A DNA stretch of 64,000 nucleotides from Ruminococcus sp. (GCA_016288815.1 JAEELF010000017.1:1-64000); one strand, 5' to 3'. Counted from the first letter of the stretch, positions 17,840-28,066 are shown. Program-made: numbers and translations. The notes: generated by a model from the letters alone, not told the origin.

Positions 17840-20065
17840 ATGAGGATCGATAACCCGCTTGCTGCCGCGATAGTCATCGCGACGTCTACGGCGCTGATAG
17901 TTGCATACTGCTACTTCAACCCGTCGAGTGCTCTGCTGACCCTCATCATCTACATCTCCACCCTCGTGCTGCTGTCCATAATCATGGGCATCGGAAGCTG
18001 GTTCTACCGGAAGCACCGCAACTCTATCGACGCCTCAGACATCGCAAGCATCTCCGAGGAGATGAACACCGAGATGATGATCTGGACCGACGACCTCTCC
18101 GCTATCTACCTCAACAAGCGCCTGAGGAACCTCCTCGGGGTGCATTCCAATGACTTCAATCACTCGAACGTCTTCATGCGGGCGTTCGGCATAGATAACC
18201 TCACCAAGGAGAACCTCACCGAGATAATCCGCAACCACTCCTTCGAGGCGTCCTTCCGCAACGACGAGGGCACCATGACCACTATCGCGTGGAGCACCTC
18301 CCTCATGAAGGAGCGCAGGCACAACGCCCTCTACCTCAGTACAGGCTTCAACCTCACGGAGCTGAGGAAGATGAGGGTCAACCTCGCGAGCGCGAACGAC
18401 TTCTTCAACTCCTCCATGGAGCTCGCCGAGATCGGCGTTATAATGAGCAGCGACAAAGTCAATTACCGCGTCTCCCCCGAGATGATGCGTATGCTCGGTC
18501 TGAAAAAGAACAGCATAACTATCCGCGAGTTCCGGTCGCTCGTCCACCCGAACGACCGAATGCAGTTCGACAGCGCAGTCAAGGCTTCGTGCTCAGGCGA
18601 GGTCGCGGAGGTGCGCAGCGTCGATATGCGCATACGCTCCGCGGACAGCGTCTACCGCTGGTACTCATACCGCTATAAGTCCATCAAAGGCACCGACAAC
18701 ACCCTCCCGCTCTACGGCGGCGCTATCATCGACACGACTCAGGAGCACGAGAAGGATATCCTCATCGAGCGCCTTGCGTATATCGACGAGGTCACAGACA
18801 TCGCCAACCGTAACAAGCTCATGGGCGTGGGTCAGGAGACCTACGAGATGTGCCAGTTCCTCGGGCATTCCTACTGGATAATCGTGCTCGATATCGACAA
18901 GTTCCACATCATCAACGACACCTGCGGTTACTCCAAGGGAAACAAGCTCCTGCGGGACTTCGCGCATATACTTTATAAATTCGTGACGCCCGGAGGTCTG
19001 GCAGCGCGCATGGGCGGAGATAACTTCGCGCTCGTGCTCCGTGACTACGGCGACGAGGACCTCCCCAAGCGAACGCTCATGACCATCCAGGAGGAGCTCC
19101 AGAATCTCTCAGTGGACGAGCTCGCGGCTATCAACCTCAGCTGCTCGGCGGGCTACTCCAAAATGCCCGAGAACGGCGGATCCTTCCTCGAAGTCCTCGA
19201 GCACGCGGAATTCGCCCTCAAATCCGGGAACGGCTCACGCAGTCTCTGCGGCTACGAGCCGAGTATGCATGACTCTATCATCGGCAGGACGGAGCTTGAG
19301 AAGGCTCTCGCCCTCGCTATCGACAACAACGAGCTCCAGCTCTTCTACCAGCCTAAGATCGACCTCGCGACCGGCAAGATCATGGGCGTCGAGGCGCTTA
19401 TCCGCTGGATAAAGCCCGACGGCACTATCGTCCGCCCGGATTCGTTCGTGCCTGTCGCCGAGAGCTCGCACCTCATCGGCAGGATAAGTGAATTCGTACT
19501 CAACGAGGGCTGCCGCCAGAACAAGATGTGGCAGAAAATGGGCTACCCGAACATCGTTATGTCCATCAACTTCGCATCGTCCGACTTCTATCAGAACGAC
19601 CTCAAGGAGAAGGTCTTCGAGGCGCTCGTCAAGTCACAGCTCGACCCGGAATGGCTCGAGGTGGAGCTCACCGAGACCCTCGCGCTGAGCGACATAGACT
19701 TCGCCGTATCGCAGATGAACAAGCTGCGTGAGCTCGGCGTGAAGCTCGCCATGGACGACTTCGGCACGGGTTATTCGTCGCTGAGCTATTTGCAGATACT
19801 CCCAATTACGCTTCTCAAACTCGACCGCTCGTTCATCACCGACATCGAGCACGACAATATCGCCTACGAGATAGTCTCCGCGGTCATCAGGATAGCAAAG
19901 TCCAAGAAGATCGAGACTATCGCGGAGGGCATCGAGAACGAGAACCAGGAGGATATCCTACGTCTCGCAGGGTGTGACTACGCGCAGGGCTACCTCTACG
20001 GCAAGCCCATGCCGCCCGACAAGATAGAGGAGTTCTTCGAGAAGAACTCGCTGGGAAAGAAATAG
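17840..20065 (+). CDS. Membrane cyclic-di-GMP phosphodiesterase (PAS, degenerate GGDEF, EAL)
   Basis: 741 residues from ATG 17840 after GGAGAGGAGG. Two N-terminal TM segments (about 8-24 and 31-52), two PAS-like regions (about 75-175 and 190-305), GGDEF domain (about 320-470) and EAL domain (about 485-735). The cyclase signature is GGDNF (392-396), with Asn in place of the catalytic acid, so synthesis is doubtful. EAL motifs look complete: EALIRW at 518-523, SINFASSDF, ELTETLAL, MDDFGTGYSSLSYL, LKLDRSFI and ETIAEGIEN. It is therefore probably a c-di-GMP hydrolase sensing a signal through PAS, with GGDEF perhaps binding GTP as a regulator. pfkA follows after 41 bases without a terminator. Confidence 0.92.
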   Translation: MRIDNPLAAAIVIATSTALIVAYCYFNPSSALLTLIIYISTLVLLSIIMGIGSWFYRKHRNSIDASDIASISEEMNTEMMIWTDDLSAIYLNKRLRNLLGVHSNDFNHSNVFMRAFGIDNLTKENLTEIIRNHSFEASFRNDEGTMTTIAWSTSLMKERRHNALYLSTGFNLTELRKMRVNLASANDFFNSSMELAEIGVIMSSDKVNYRVSPEMMRMLGLKKNSITIREFRSLVHPNDRMQFDSAVKASCSGEVAEVRSVDMRIRSADSVYRWYSYRYKSIKGTDNTLPLYGGAIIDTTQEHEKDILIERLAYIDEVTDIANRNKLMGVGQETYEMCQFLGHSYWIIVLDIDKFHIINDTCGYSKGNKLLRDFAHILYKFVTPGGLAARMGGDNFALVLRDYGDEDLPKRTLMTIQEELQNLSVDELAAINLSCSAGYSKMPENGGSFLEVLEHAEFALKSGNGSRSLCGYEPSMHDSIIGRTELEKALALAIDNNELQLFYQPKIDLATGKIMGVEALIRWIKPDGTIVRPDSFVPVAESSHLIGRISEFVLNEGCRQNKMWQKMGYPNIVMSINFASSDFYQNDLKEKVFEALVKSQLDPEWLEVELTETLALSDIDFAVSQMNKLRELGVKLAMDDFGTGYSSLSYLQILPITLLKLDRSFITDIEHDNIAYEIVSAVIRIAKSKKIETIAEGIENENQEDILRLAGCDYAQGYLYGKPMPPDKIEEFFEKNSLGKK

Positions 20066-20106
20066 TTTAAGAACAATATATTTCACTAAAACGGAGGTAT
20101 AATACT

Positions 20107-21192
20107 ATGAGCAAACGAAGGATCGGTATTCTCACCAGCGGCGGCGACTGCCCCGGACTCAACGCTACTATCCGCGGCGTGGCAAAGGCCTGCTACGAGC
20201 GCTTCGGCGAGGACAACGTCGAGATAGTCGGCATCTCCAACGGCTACTACGGACTCATCAACAATCTCTGCAAGGATATGTCCCCCTCTGCCTTCTCGGG
20301 TATCCTCACGCAGGGCGGCACGATCTTCGGCACGAAGCGTCAGCCGTTCAAGATGATGCAGGTCATCGGCGAGGACAACGTGGACAAGGTCAAGAACATG
20401 AAGGAGACCTACAAGAAGCAGAAGCTCGACTGTCTGCTCACCCTCGGCGGTAACGGCACCCACAAGACCTCCAAGCTCCTCTCAGACGAGGGTCTGAACG
20501 TCATCGGTCTGCCCAAGACTATAGACAACGATATCTACGGCACGGACGTCACATTCGGTTTCCATACTGCTGTTGACATCGCTACCGACGTCATCGACCG
20601 TCTCCACACGACCGCTGCGAGCCACTCTCGCATACTCGTCTGCGAGATCATGGGAAACAAGGCTGGCTGGCTCACGCTGAACGCAGGTATCGCGGGCGGT
20701 GCGGACATCATCATAATCCCCGAGATACCCTACGACATCGATAAGGTCTGTGACGCTGTCATGGCGAGAAGCGCATCCGGCAAGACCTTCTCCATACTCG
20801 CTGTTGCTGAGGGCGCATTCGACGTCACCGAAGCAAAGATGAAGAAGAAGGAGCGCGCAAAGAAGCGTGCAGAGGCTGGCATTATAACAGCTACGAGCCG
20901 CATCGCTGCCCAAATACAGGCAAATACCGGCATGGAGGCGCGTGTATGCGTCCCCGGACATATGCTCCGCGGCGGCGCTCCGAGTGCTTACGACCGCGTG
21001 CTCTCGACGCAGTTCGGCGTTCACGCTGCGTACATGATCGCGCAGGAGAAGTACGGACGCACCGTCGCTAAGATCGGCAACAAGATAACCTCCAACAAGC
21101 TCGCTGATATCGCCGGAAAGACCAAGTTCGTCGATACAAATGACCACATCGTCATCGCTGCACGCGACATCGGTGTTTCCTTCGGCGACTGA
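20107..21192 (+). CDS. pfkA: 6-phosphofructokinase
   Basis: Phosphorylates fructose-6-phosphate, the committed step of glycolysis. 361 residues with GILTSGGDCPGLNATIRG (phosphoryl-donor loop), GGNGTHKTS (about 119-127), PKTIDNDIYGTD (about 137-148) and a PGHMLRGGAPSAYDR motif. The Gly after GGN is the residue usually linked to ATP use, whereas PPi enzymes have Asp there; PKTIDND is shared with long-clade and PPi enzymes, so donor preference is a guess. ACGGAGGT precedes the ATG. A terminator follows. Confidence 0.92.
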   Translation: MSKRRIGILTSGGDCPGLNATIRGVAKACYERFGEDNVEIVGISNGYYGLINNLCKDMSPSAFSGILTQGGTIFGTKRQPFKMMQVIGEDNVDKVKNMKETYKKQKLDCLLTLGGNGTHKTSKLLSDEGLNVIGLPKTIDNDIYGTDVTFGFHTAVDIATDVIDRLHTTAASHSRILVCEIMGNKAGWLTLNAGIAGGADIIIIPEIPYDIDKVCDAVMARSASGKTFSILAVAEGAFDVTEAKMKKKERAKKRAEAGIITATSRIAAQIQANTGMEARVCVPGHMLRGGAPSAYDRVLSTQFGVHAAYMIAQEKYGRTVAKIGNKITSNKLADIAGKTKFVDTNDHIVIAARDIGVSFGD

Positions 21193-21211
21193 ACCCTTGT
21201 AAATATTGACA

Positions 21212-21243
21212 AAAAAAGCCGCGCCCGCTGCGGCTTTTTTTAT
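21212..21243 (+). terminator. Terminator after pfkA
   Basis: Stem AAAAAAGCCGC / GCGGCTTTTTT (21212-21222 and 21230-21240) with a 7-base loop and T-run. Confidence 0.9.
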
Positions 21244-21278
21244 GCAATGACGAAAATCAATTTTAACCGTTTTTTAAC

Positions 21279-21307
21279 TTTCCAAATCGGGGAAAATGTG
21301 GTATAAT
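21279..21307 (+). promoter_or_regulatory. Probable promoter of phosphoglucomutase
   Basis: TATAAT at 21302-21307 with a weak TTTCCA at 21279-21284 and 17-bp spacing; the ATG follows 33 bases after the -10. Confidence 0.5.
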
Positions 21308-21339
21308 ACTTATATATGTTTCTTTCAGGAGGAATTTTT

Positions 21340-23052
21340 ATGTCAGAAATGGAACTTTACGAGCTCTGGTGCGAGAATGCCACACAGGACCCCGACCTTC
21401 AGGCAGAGCTCAGCAGCATCAAGGGCGATGATGAAGCGATCAACGATAGATTCTACCGCGACCTCGAGTTCGGCACAGGCGGTCTCAGAGGCGTTATCGG
21501 CGCGGGTACCAACCGCATGAATATATACACCGTAAAGCGCGCTACACAGGGCTTTGCGGACTATCTCAACCAGGAGTACACCGATCCCAGCGTCGCTATC
21601 TCGTTCGACAGCCGTATCAAGAGCGACGTCTTCTCAAAGGCTGCCGCTGAGGTCCTTGCTGCGAACGGCATCAAGGTACATATCTACAGCGAGCTCATGC
21701 CTACTCCCTGCCTTTCGTTCGCTGTACGCGCACTGAAGTGTCAGGGCGGTATCATGGTCACTGCGAGCCACAATCCCGCCAAGTACAACGGCTACAAGGT
21801 TTACGGTGAGGACGGCTGCCAGATAACTCTGCGCGGCGCCGAGATAATCCTCGAGAAGATAAACTCGCTCGACATCTTCAACGACGTCAAGACTTCGTCC
21901 TTCGACGAGGAGCTCGCAAAGGGCAACATCAGGTACATCGGTGCGGACGTCATCGAAGACTTCTACAAGCACGTCCTTGCTGAGGGTATCAATACAGACC
22001 TCTGCGCTTCGAGCGGTCTCAAGGTCGTTTATACTCCCCTCAACGGCACCGGCAACAAGCCCGTCCGCGAGATACTCAGGCGTATCGGCATTTCGGACGT
22101 CACTGTTGTCAAGGAGCAGGAGAACCCCGACGGCAACTTCACTACCTGCCCGTACCCGAACCCCGAGATACGCGAGGCGCTCGAAGTAGGTCTGAGGTAC
22201 TGCAATGAGGTCAAGCCTGACCTCCTCCTCGCGACTGACCCCGACTGCGACCGCGTAGGTATCGCAGTTCCCGACGGCGACGGCTATGCGCTGTTCTCCG
22301 GCAACGAGGTCGGCGCTATGCTGCTCGAGTACATCTGCGATCAGCGTATCAAGAAGGGCACCATGCCCGCTGACCCGATTGCTGTCAAGACTATCGTTAC
22401 CACCGACATCGTAAGCCTCATCGGCAAGGAGTACGGCGTCAAGATCATCGACGTGCTCACAGGCTTCAAGTTCATCGGCGAACAGATAGGTCTGCTCGAG
22501 GCTAAAGGCGAGGAAAATCGCTATGTTTTCGGCTTCGAGGAGAGCTACGGCTACCTTTCGGGCTCGTATGTGCGCGACAAGGACGCTGTAAACGCCTCAA
22601 TGCTCATCTGCGAGATGGCTGCTTACTACCGCACCAAGGGCATTTCGCTCATTCAGGCGCGTGAGAATATGTACAAGAAGTACGGCGTATTCTACCAGAC
22701 GCTCTACAGCTTCACATTCGAGGGCGAGAGCGGCATGAACAAGATGTCCGAGATCATGACCTCCCTCAGAAATGCTCCCCCGACGGAGATAGCGGGTCTG
22801 AAGGTCGTGAAGTTCGAGGACTACAAGACCAGCGTTGCCAAGGATATCCTCACCGGCGCTGAGACCGAGATCACGCTGCCGAAGTCGAACGTGCTCGCGT
22901 TCTACCTCGAAGGCGGCTCGAAGTGCATCGTTCGTCCTTCCGGTACAGAGCCCAAGATCAAGACCTACATCACCGCAAAGCAGCCCACCCACGAGGAAGC
23001 TCACGCTCTCGAGGCTAAGCTCCACGACGATTTCTCCAGATACTTCAAGTAA
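21340..23052 (+). CDS. Alpha-phosphoglucomutase / phosphomannomutase
   Basis: Interconverts glucose-1-phosphate and glucose-6-phosphate (or the mannose equivalents), feeding cell-wall and storage polysaccharide synthesis. 570 residues from ATG 21340 after CAGGAGG; an upstream start eight codons earlier would cover the ribosome site. The phosphoserine loop is MVTASHNPAKYNGYK (about 138-152), the metal loop ATDPDCDRVG (about 299-308), the sugar loop GFEESYGYLSG (about 401-411), and the phosphate loop RPSGTEPKIK near the C-terminus. The length fits the PgcA class. Confidence 0.95.
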   Translation: MSEMELYELWCENATQDPDLQAELSSIKGDDEAINDRFYRDLEFGTGGLRGVIGAGTNRMNIYTVKRATQGFADYLNQEYTDPSVAISFDSRIKSDVFSKAAAEVLAANGIKVHIYSELMPTPCLSFAVRALKCQGGIMVTASHNPAKYNGYKVYGEDGCQITLRGAEIILEKINSLDIFNDVKTSSFDEELAKGNIRYIGADVIEDFYKHVLAEGINTDLCASSGLKVVYTPLNGTGNKPVREILRRIGISDVTVVKEQENPDGNFTTCPYPNPEIREALEVGLRYCNEVKPDLLLATDPDCDRVGIAVPDGDGYALFSGNEVGAMLLEYICDQRIKKGTMPADPIAVKTIVTTDIVSLIGKEYGVKIIDVLTGFKFIGEQIGLLEAKGEENRYVFGFEESYGYLSGSYVRDKDAVNASMLICEMAAYYRTKGISLIQARENMYKKYGVFYQTLYSFTFEGESGMNKMSEIMTSLRNAPPTEIAGLKVVKFEDYKTSVAKDILTGAETEITLPKSNVLAFYLEGGSKCIVRPSGTEPKIKTYITAKQPTHEEAHALEAKLHDDFSRYFK

Positions 23053-23054
23053 GA

Positions 23055-23079
23055 AAAAGGCGGACGATGTCCGCCTTTT
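23055..23079 (+). terminator. Terminator after phosphoglucomutase
   Basis: Perfect 11-bp stem AAAAGGCGGAC / GTCCGCCTTTT with a 3-base loop, directly after the stop. Confidence 0.9.
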
Positions 23080-23140
23080 CAGGTTTCCGCCGTCAGAAAG
23101 CAGAATTAAAGTTAAATCAAAAAAATATATGCGTGATTCC

Positions 23141-23169
23141 TTGACACGCCTGCGCAAGTATGATATAAT
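23141..23169 (+). promoter_or_regulatory. Perfect-consensus promoter of rpmE
   Basis: TTGACA (23141-23146), 17 bp, TATAAT (23164-23169). An 80-base leader to the GTG contains a small hairpin (GATAT/ATATC near 23226). It might be an L31 autoregulatory leader, but I cannot confirm a known motif. Confidence 0.88.
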
Positions 23170-23256
23170 TTATTACTGTAATGTATAACGGCACTACTGT
23201 CTAAAGTAACTGATGGGCTGCTCGGATATAAATAATATCTGAAAGAGGTGAAGATC

Positions 23257-23460
23257 GTGAAAGAGGGTATCCATCCTACACTGTACAAGACCACTATTAC
23301 CTGCCACTGCGGTAACGTGATCGAGACACTGTCCACAAAGGAGAATATCAAGGTCGAGATCTGCTCTAAGTGCCATCCGTTCTATACAGGCAAGCAGAAG
23401 CTCGTTGATACAGGCGGACGCGTTGACAGATTCAAAAAGCGTTTCAATATGGACAAGTAA
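23257..23460 (+). CDS. rpmE: 50S ribosomal protein L31
   Basis: 67 residues from GTG 23257, chosen because L31 begins MKxGIHP and AGAGGTG lies upstream; a GTG three codons earlier overlaps that site. The zinc-type form is shown by CHCG (about 16-19) and [10 protein letters not shown] (about 36-45), ending [11 protein letters not shown]. It is a large-subunit protein near the central protuberance, with a terminator right after. Confidence 0.96.
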   Translation: MKEGIHPTLYKTTITCHCGNVIETLSTKENIKVEICSKCHPFYTGKQKLVDTGGRVDRFKKRFNMDK

Positions 23461-23465
23461 TCTAC

Positions 23466-23488
23466 AGCCGGTCTATGACCGGCTTTTT
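23466..23488 (+). terminator. Terminator after rpmE
   Basis: Perfect 8-bp stem AGCCGGTC / GACCGGCT with a 3-base loop, then TTTT. Confidence 0.85.
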
Positions 23489-23506
23489 ACTTATAAGGTT
23501 TGAGCT

Positions 23507-24145
23507 ATGAATTATTTTACTATTTCCGGACCGGCTAAGGCTTCCTTTGTGGAAAAGCGCTCCGAGTTCATCGGGCACATCTCCCCCGTCGCGACCAACG
23601 ACGAGGCTGTGTCTTTCGTGGAGAAGATAAAGTCCGAGCACCGCAAGGCAAAGCATAACGTCTATGCCTATATCCTGCGGCACGACAATATTTCCCGGTA
23701 TTCCGACGACGGCGAGCCCCAGGGCACTGCCGGCGTTCCCGTCCTCGACGTGCTCAGAAAGCGCGGGCTGACGGACGTCTGCGTGGTAGTCACTCGGTAC
23801 TTCGGGGGGATACTTCTCGGCGGCGGAGGGCTCGTGAGGGCGTACTCCCATGCGGCATCGCTGGCGTGCGATGAGGCTCACATCATGAATATGTGTATGT
23901 GCCGCGAGCTGCGTATCACCGCGGACTACGGTATGTACGGCAAGATAGCCTATATCCTGCCCAGCTTCGACACTATCACCGTTGGGTCGGATTTCGGCTC
24001 TGACGTCACCCTCGATATACTCGTACTCACCGAGAAGCTCGACGCCCTCAGAAAAGAGATAACCGAAGCCACCAACGGCTCGGCAGTCATCGAGGAGCTC
24101 GGGGAGCAGTTCCGGGATTTTTCCTCGGTAATAAAAAACCCGTGA
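23507..24145 (+). CDS. IMPACT/YigZ-family protein
   Basis: 212 residues. The N-terminal UPF0029 domain has RSEFIGHISPV, HNVYAYIL, SDDGEPQGTAGVPVLDVL and VVTRYFGGILLGGGGLVRAY, a near-perfect family signature. A C-terminal ferredoxin-like domain follows (about 135-205). The bacterial members have no settled biochemical role; a link to translation is suggested from eukaryotic IMPACT. There is a weak ribosome site and no clear own promoter; partial read-through from rpmE is possible. The stop lies within an AAAAAACCC/GGGTTTTT hairpin (24133-24162) that may end the transcript. Confidence 0.9.
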   Translation: MNYFTISGPAKASFVEKRSEFIGHISPVATNDEAVSFVEKIKSEHRKAKHNVYAYILRHDNISRYSDDGEPQGTAGVPVLDVLRKRGLTDVCVVVTRYFGGILLGGGGLVRAYSHAASLACDEAHIMNMCMCRELRITADYGMYGKIAYILPSFDTITVGSDFGSDVTLDILVLTEKLDALRKEITEATNGSAVIEELGEQFRDFSSVIKNP

Positions 24146-24160
24146 AAAATTAGAGGGTTT

Positions 24161-24189
24161 TTGTCATTTCCGGAGTATAAATATATAAA
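24161..24189 (+). promoter_or_regulatory. Promoter of the dgt-dnaG-rpoD operon
   Basis: TTGTCA (24161-24166), 17 bp, TATAAA (24184-24189), 21 bases before the dgt ATG. The -35 partly overlaps the T-run of the preceding hairpin. Confidence 0.7.
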
Positions 24190-24210
24190 GGTATTTTAGG
24201 GGGGATCACC

Positions 24211-25206
24211 ATGACTGTCCGTGAGCAGACTGAGATAATCGAGAGCGGTACGCTCAATAACTTCGCGTGCATGAGCACCGACGAGGAGATGACCCGCAGA
24301 GCGCGTGAGGAGGACAAATGCCCGTTCAGGACGGCTTTCCAGCGCGACCGTGACCGCATTCTCCACTGCAATTCGTTCAGGCGCCTCAAGCGCAAGACGC
24401 AGGTGTTCCTGTCCCCTGTCGGCGACCACTACCGCACCCGCCTCACCCACACCCTCGAGGTCGCGCAGATCGCCCGCACAATCGCCCGCGGTATGCGCAT
24501 GAATGAGGACCTCACTGAGGCTATCGGTCTCGGGCATGACCTCGGACACTCGCCCTTCGGTCACTGCGGCGAGAAGGTGCTCAATTCAATTTGTCCGCAC
24601 GGCTTCAAGCACTACGACCAGAGCGTGCGCGTAGCGGAATTTCTCGAAAAAAAGGGCGAGGGACTGAACCTGACCTTCGCGGTCAAGGACGGCATCGCCT
24701 GCCATACAAATAAGGTCGCTGCGACCAAGGAGGGCAATATCGTCCGGCTCGCGGACACTATCGCCTACATAAACCACGACATCGAGGACTCGATCCGCGC
24801 AGGTATTCTTCACCAGCGTGACCTTCCCGCGGACTGCGTCCGCGTGCTCGGCGACACCAAGACCAAGCGCATAACCACGCTCATCGCTTCGGTCATCGCG
24901 CACGGTCCCTACGACATAGACTTCGCGCCCGATATTCGCAAGGCGCACGACGACCTCAGGGCATTCATGTTCGCAGAGGTCTACACCAACCCGGCCGCCA
25001 AGCAGGAGGAAGCCAAGGCTGAGCTCCTCGTGCGGAAGCTGTATTCCTACTTCATCGAAAATACCGCCAAGCTGCCCGAGGAGTACCGTGTCATCATGAA
25101 GAACTCCGACGCCGACCGCGCGGTATGCGACTATATATCCGGAATGAGCGACGAGTACGCCGTTGATCTCTACACTGAACTTTTCGTCCCCAAGTTCTGG
25201 AAATAA
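24211..25206 (+). CDS. dgt: dGTPase-like HD-domain triphosphohydrolase
   Basis: 331 residues. Cleaves dNTPs, classically dGTP, to nucleoside and triphosphate. Metal ligands: His in RTRLTHTLEVAQIAR (about 75) and the HD pair in GLGHDLGHSPFGHCGE (about 110-125); a third Asp lies in DTIAYINHDIEDS. This is the short type without the C-terminal extension of the E. coli enzyme. GGGGGGA precedes the ATG. It is the first gene of an operon with primase and sigma factor, 11 bases between each, an arrangement found in many Clostridia. Confidence 0.9.
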   Translation: MTVREQTEIIESGTLNNFACMSTDEEMTRRAREEDKCPFRTAFQRDRDRILHCNSFRRLKRKTQVFLSPVGDHYRTRLTHTLEVAQIARTIARGMRMNEDLTEAIGLGHDLGHSPFGHCGEKVLNSICPHGFKHYDQSVRVAEFLEKKGEGLNLTFAVKDGIACHTNKVAATKEGNIVRLADTIAYINHDIEDSIRAGILHQRDLPADCVRVLGDTKTKRITTLIASVIAHGPYDIDFAPDIRKAHDDLRAFMFAEVYTNPAAKQEEAKAELLVRKLYSYFIENTAKLPEEYRVIMKNSDADRAVCDYISGMSDEYAVDLYTELFVPKFWK

Positions 25207-25217
25207 CGGAGGTAATC

Positions 25218-26969
25218 ATGCCCCGAAACGACGAATTCCTATACAGGCTGAGAGCTGCGAACCCAATAGAATCGGTCATGGGCGGATATGTCAACCTCAT
25301 CAGGCGCGGACGCAACTACGTCTGCAACTGCCCGTTCCACTCCGAGAAAACGCCCTCCTGCACTGTCTTCATCGACTCCGACCCGCACTTCTACTGCTTC
25401 GGCTGCGGCGCGGGAGGAGACGTCATAACCTTCATAATGAAGATCGAGAACCTCGATTTCTCCGAGGCTGTCAAGCTCCTTGCGCAGCGCTCCGGTCTCG
25501 AGCTCCCGCAGGACAGCTACGGCGACAGCAGACTCGCTCAGCGAAAGACACGCATCTACGAAATGAACCGCATCGCGGCGAATTTCTTCTATACCAACCT
25601 TGTGAAGGGCGCGGACAAGTCCGGTCTGCAATACTTCATGGAGCGCAAGCTCACTCCGCAGACTATCAAGAAGTACGGGCTGGGCTACGCCTCGGACTCG
25701 TGGGACGAGCTCACGAAGCTCCTGCGCAGCAAGGGCTACTCCGACGACGAGATCGCCGACGCATGGCTCGGCGCACGCTCAAAGAAAAACAACCATGTCT
25801 ACGACATCTTCCGCAAGAGGGTGATGTTCCCTATCGTTGACCTGCGCGGCAACATAATCGGCTTCGGCGGGCGCGTCCTCGACGGTTCCGTGCCGAAGTA
25901 CCTCAACACCGGCGCCACGCCCGTCTTCGACAAGGGCAGCAACCTCTTCTCGATGAATTTCGCGAAGAACGCGGACGTCAAGCGGCTGATACTCTGCGAG
26001 GGCTATATGGACGTCATCGCGGTCAATCAGGCGGGCTTCGACAACGTCGTGGCGACGCTCGGTACTGCCATTACCCCCGATCAGGCGCGGCTCATCAGCC
26101 ACTATGCCGAGGAGGTCGTGGTCGCGTATGACAGCGACGGCGCGGGTCAGAAGGCTACGCAGAAGGCGATAAACCACTTCGCGGACGTCGGCGTGCGCAC
26201 AAAGATAATCCACATGGAGGGCGCCAAGGACCCCGACGAGTACATAAAAAAATTCGGCGCGAACCGCTTCCGGATACTGCTCGACAGCTCCAACGACGCG
26301 ACCGACTTCATGCTCGACAAGTGCGAGGAAGGTCTCGACCTCAAGACCGAGCTCGGCAAGGTCGAGTTCCTGAAAAGGGCTTCAAGAGTTCTGGCGGGGA
26401 TAGAATCTCCCCTCGAGCGGGAGGTATATATTTCCCGGACGTCGAAAAAATGCGATATTTCGGTGCAGGTGCTCAAAGCGCAAATCGACACCATGCTCAG
26501 AAAGAACCGCAGCGCAGAGCGCAAGTCCCAGTGGCGGAACATCACCACCTCCGTGGCTTACAAGCGCGACGCGATAAATCCTGCGTCGGAAAAACTCAGG
26601 AAAGAAGCGCGCGCGGAGGAAGCTATTATCTGCTACCTGCTGAGACACCCCGAAGAAGCCAAAGACATAGCCAGCGAAGCTCCGCCGGAGATATTCGTCA
26701 CCGAGTTCAACAAGCGGGTCTACTCCGCAATGCTCGATAAGATGACGTTCGGGGAGAAATTCTCCCTCGCTCAGCTCAACGGCGAATTTTCGCCCGATGA
26801 AATGGGCAGAATAAGCGGTATCGAAGCCAAAAACCGTGAATTCAGCATAAACCGCGAGGCGCTCGCAGACTGCGCCGGCGTACTCAGAAACAATAAAAAA
26901 ACCAGCGCGTCAGACGGCGACCTCTCCGGCGACGACCTGCGCGAGCTGTTCAAGTCCAAGAAAAAATAG
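25218..26969 (+). CDS. dnaG: DNA primase
   Basis: 583 residues. Makes RNA primers at the replication fork. The N-terminal CHC2 zinc finger has ligands C38, H41, C60 and C63 (CPFH...CFGC). The RNA-polymerase-like core and TOPRIM follow, with [15 protein letters not shown] (about 257-271) and [13 protein letters not shown] (about 299-311). The C-terminal helicase-interaction region (about 440-583) is present. A ribosome site GGAGGT precedes the ATG. Confidence 0.97.
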   Translation: MPRNDEFLYRLRAANPIESVMGGYVNLIRRGRNYVCNCPFHSEKTPSCTVFIDSDPHFYCFGCGAGGDVITFIMKIENLDFSEAVKLLAQRSGLELPQDSYGDSRLAQRKTRIYEMNRIAANFFYTNLVKGADKSGLQYFMERKLTPQTIKKYGLGYASDSWDELTKLLRSKGYSDDEIADAWLGARSKKNNHVYDIFRKRVMFPIVDLRGNIIGFGGRVLDGSVPKYLNTGATPVFDKGSNLFSMNFAKNADVKRLILCEGYMDVIAVNQAGFDNVVATLGTAITPDQARLISHYAEEVVVAYDSDGAGQKATQKAINHFADVGVRTKIIHMEGAKDPDEYIKKFGANRFRILLDSSNDATDFMLDKCEEGLDLKTELGKVEFLKRASRVLAGIESPLEREVYISRTSKKCDISVQVLKAQIDTMLRKNRSAERKSQWRNITTSVAYKRDAINPASEKLRKEARAEEAIICYLLRHPEEAKDIASEAPPEIFVTEFNKRVYSAMLDKMTFGEKFSLAQLNGEFSPDEMGRISGIEAKNREFSINREALADCAGVLRNNKKTSASDGDLSGDDLRELFKSKKK

Positions 26970-26980
26970 GAGGAAGTTTT

Positions 26981-28066
26981 ATGGAAAACAAGAAAAATAC
27001 CATCGAAGCTCTCATGGAACAGGGCAAGGCTAACGGAAAGCTCACCACAAAGGAGATAACCGACGCCCTCGAGGAGCTCGATTTCGACGTCGAGCAGCTC
27101 AATACCTTCTACGATAACTGCGAGAACCTCAATATCGAGATAGTCGAGGACATGAACGTCGATGACCCCGACCTGAAAATAGGCATGGATTCCAATATGA
27201 CAGACGACCTCGAAATGGCGCTCTCCACCGAGGGTATCGCTATCGACGACCCCGTCAAGATCTACCTCAAGGAGATAGGACGTGTTCCCCTCCTCACCAC
27301 CGAGGAGGAGATAGAGCTCGCTCAGCGCATGGCTAAGGGCGACCCCTACGCAAAGAAGCGTCTCTCCGAGGCGAACCTCCGTCTCGTAGTTAGTATCGCG
27401 AAGAAGTACGTCGGACGCGGTATGCAGTTCCTCGACCTCATCCAGGAGGGAAATCTCGGTCTCATCAAGGCCGTTGAGAAGTTCGACTACACCAAGGGCT
27501 TCAAGTTCTCAACCTACGCGACATGGTGGATACGTCAGGCTATCACCCGTGCTATCGCCGATCAGGCAAGAACTATCCGTATCCCTGTCCACATGGTCGA
27601 GACTATCACCAAGGTCAAGAAGGTCTCCAGCCAGCTCCTCCACGAGAACGGTCACGACCCCAGTCCCGAGGAGATAGCTGAAAAGCTCAATATGCCCGTC
27701 GATAAGGTGCGCGAGATAATGCGCGTCGCTCAGGACCCCGTCTCCCTCGAAACACCTATCGGTGAGGAAGAGGACAGCCACCTCGGCGACTTTATCCCCG
27801 ATGACGACGCTCCCGCTCCCGCTGAGGCTGCCTCCCGCACCCTCCTCAAGGAGCAGCTCAACGAGATACTCGCTACCCTCACAGACCGTGAGGCTAAGGT
27901 ACTCAAACTCCGCTTCGGTCTCGAGGACGGTAAGTCCCGTACCCTCGAGGAAGTGGGTCAGCGCTTCGACGTCACCCGTGAGCGTATCCGCCAGATAGAG
28001 GCGAAAGCCCTCCGCAAACTCCGCCACCCCTCCCGCAGCAAAAAGGTCAAGGACTTCCTTGACTGA
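26981..28066 (+). CDS. rpoD: RNA polymerase primary sigma factor SigA/RpoD
   Basis: 361 residues. Region 1.1 is short, region 1.2 is [17 protein letters not shown] (about 91-107), region 2 is [37 protein letters not shown] with [11 protein letters not shown] (-10 recognition), region 3 is [11 protein letters not shown], and region 4 is [30 protein letters not shown] (-35 recognition). This is the vegetative sigma factor and accounts for the many TTGACA-17-TATAAT promoters in the window. It is the last gene of the dgt operon; the stop codon lies inside the first hairpin of the cluster that follows. Confidence 0.98.
   Translation: MENKKNTIEALMEQGKANGKLTTKEITDALEELDFDVEQLNTFYDNCENLNIEIVEDMNVDDPDLKIGMDSNMTDDLEMALSTEGIAIDDPVKIYLKEIGRVPLLTTEEEIELAQRMAKGDPYAKKRLSEANLRLVVSIAKKYVGRGMQFLDLIQEGNLGLIKAVEKFDYTKGFKFSTYATWWIRQAITRAIADQARTIRIPVHMVETITKVKKVSSQLLHENGHDPSPEEIAEKLNMPVDKVREIMRVAQDPVSLETPIGEEEDSHLGDFIPDDDAPAPAEAASRTLLKEQLNEILATLTDREAKVLKLRFGLEDGKSRTLEEVGQRFDVTRERIRQIEAKALRKLRHPSRSKKVKDFLD

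Noticed and set aside
20107..21192. Phosphofructokinase with GGNGT as an abnormal active site
   Set aside because: From memory this variant is common in the Firmicute long-clade enzymes, so I do not count it as unusual.
21206..21211. TTGACA after pfkA as a promoter
   Set aside because: The bases 17 bp downstream are the GC-rich terminator stem; no -10 box is present.
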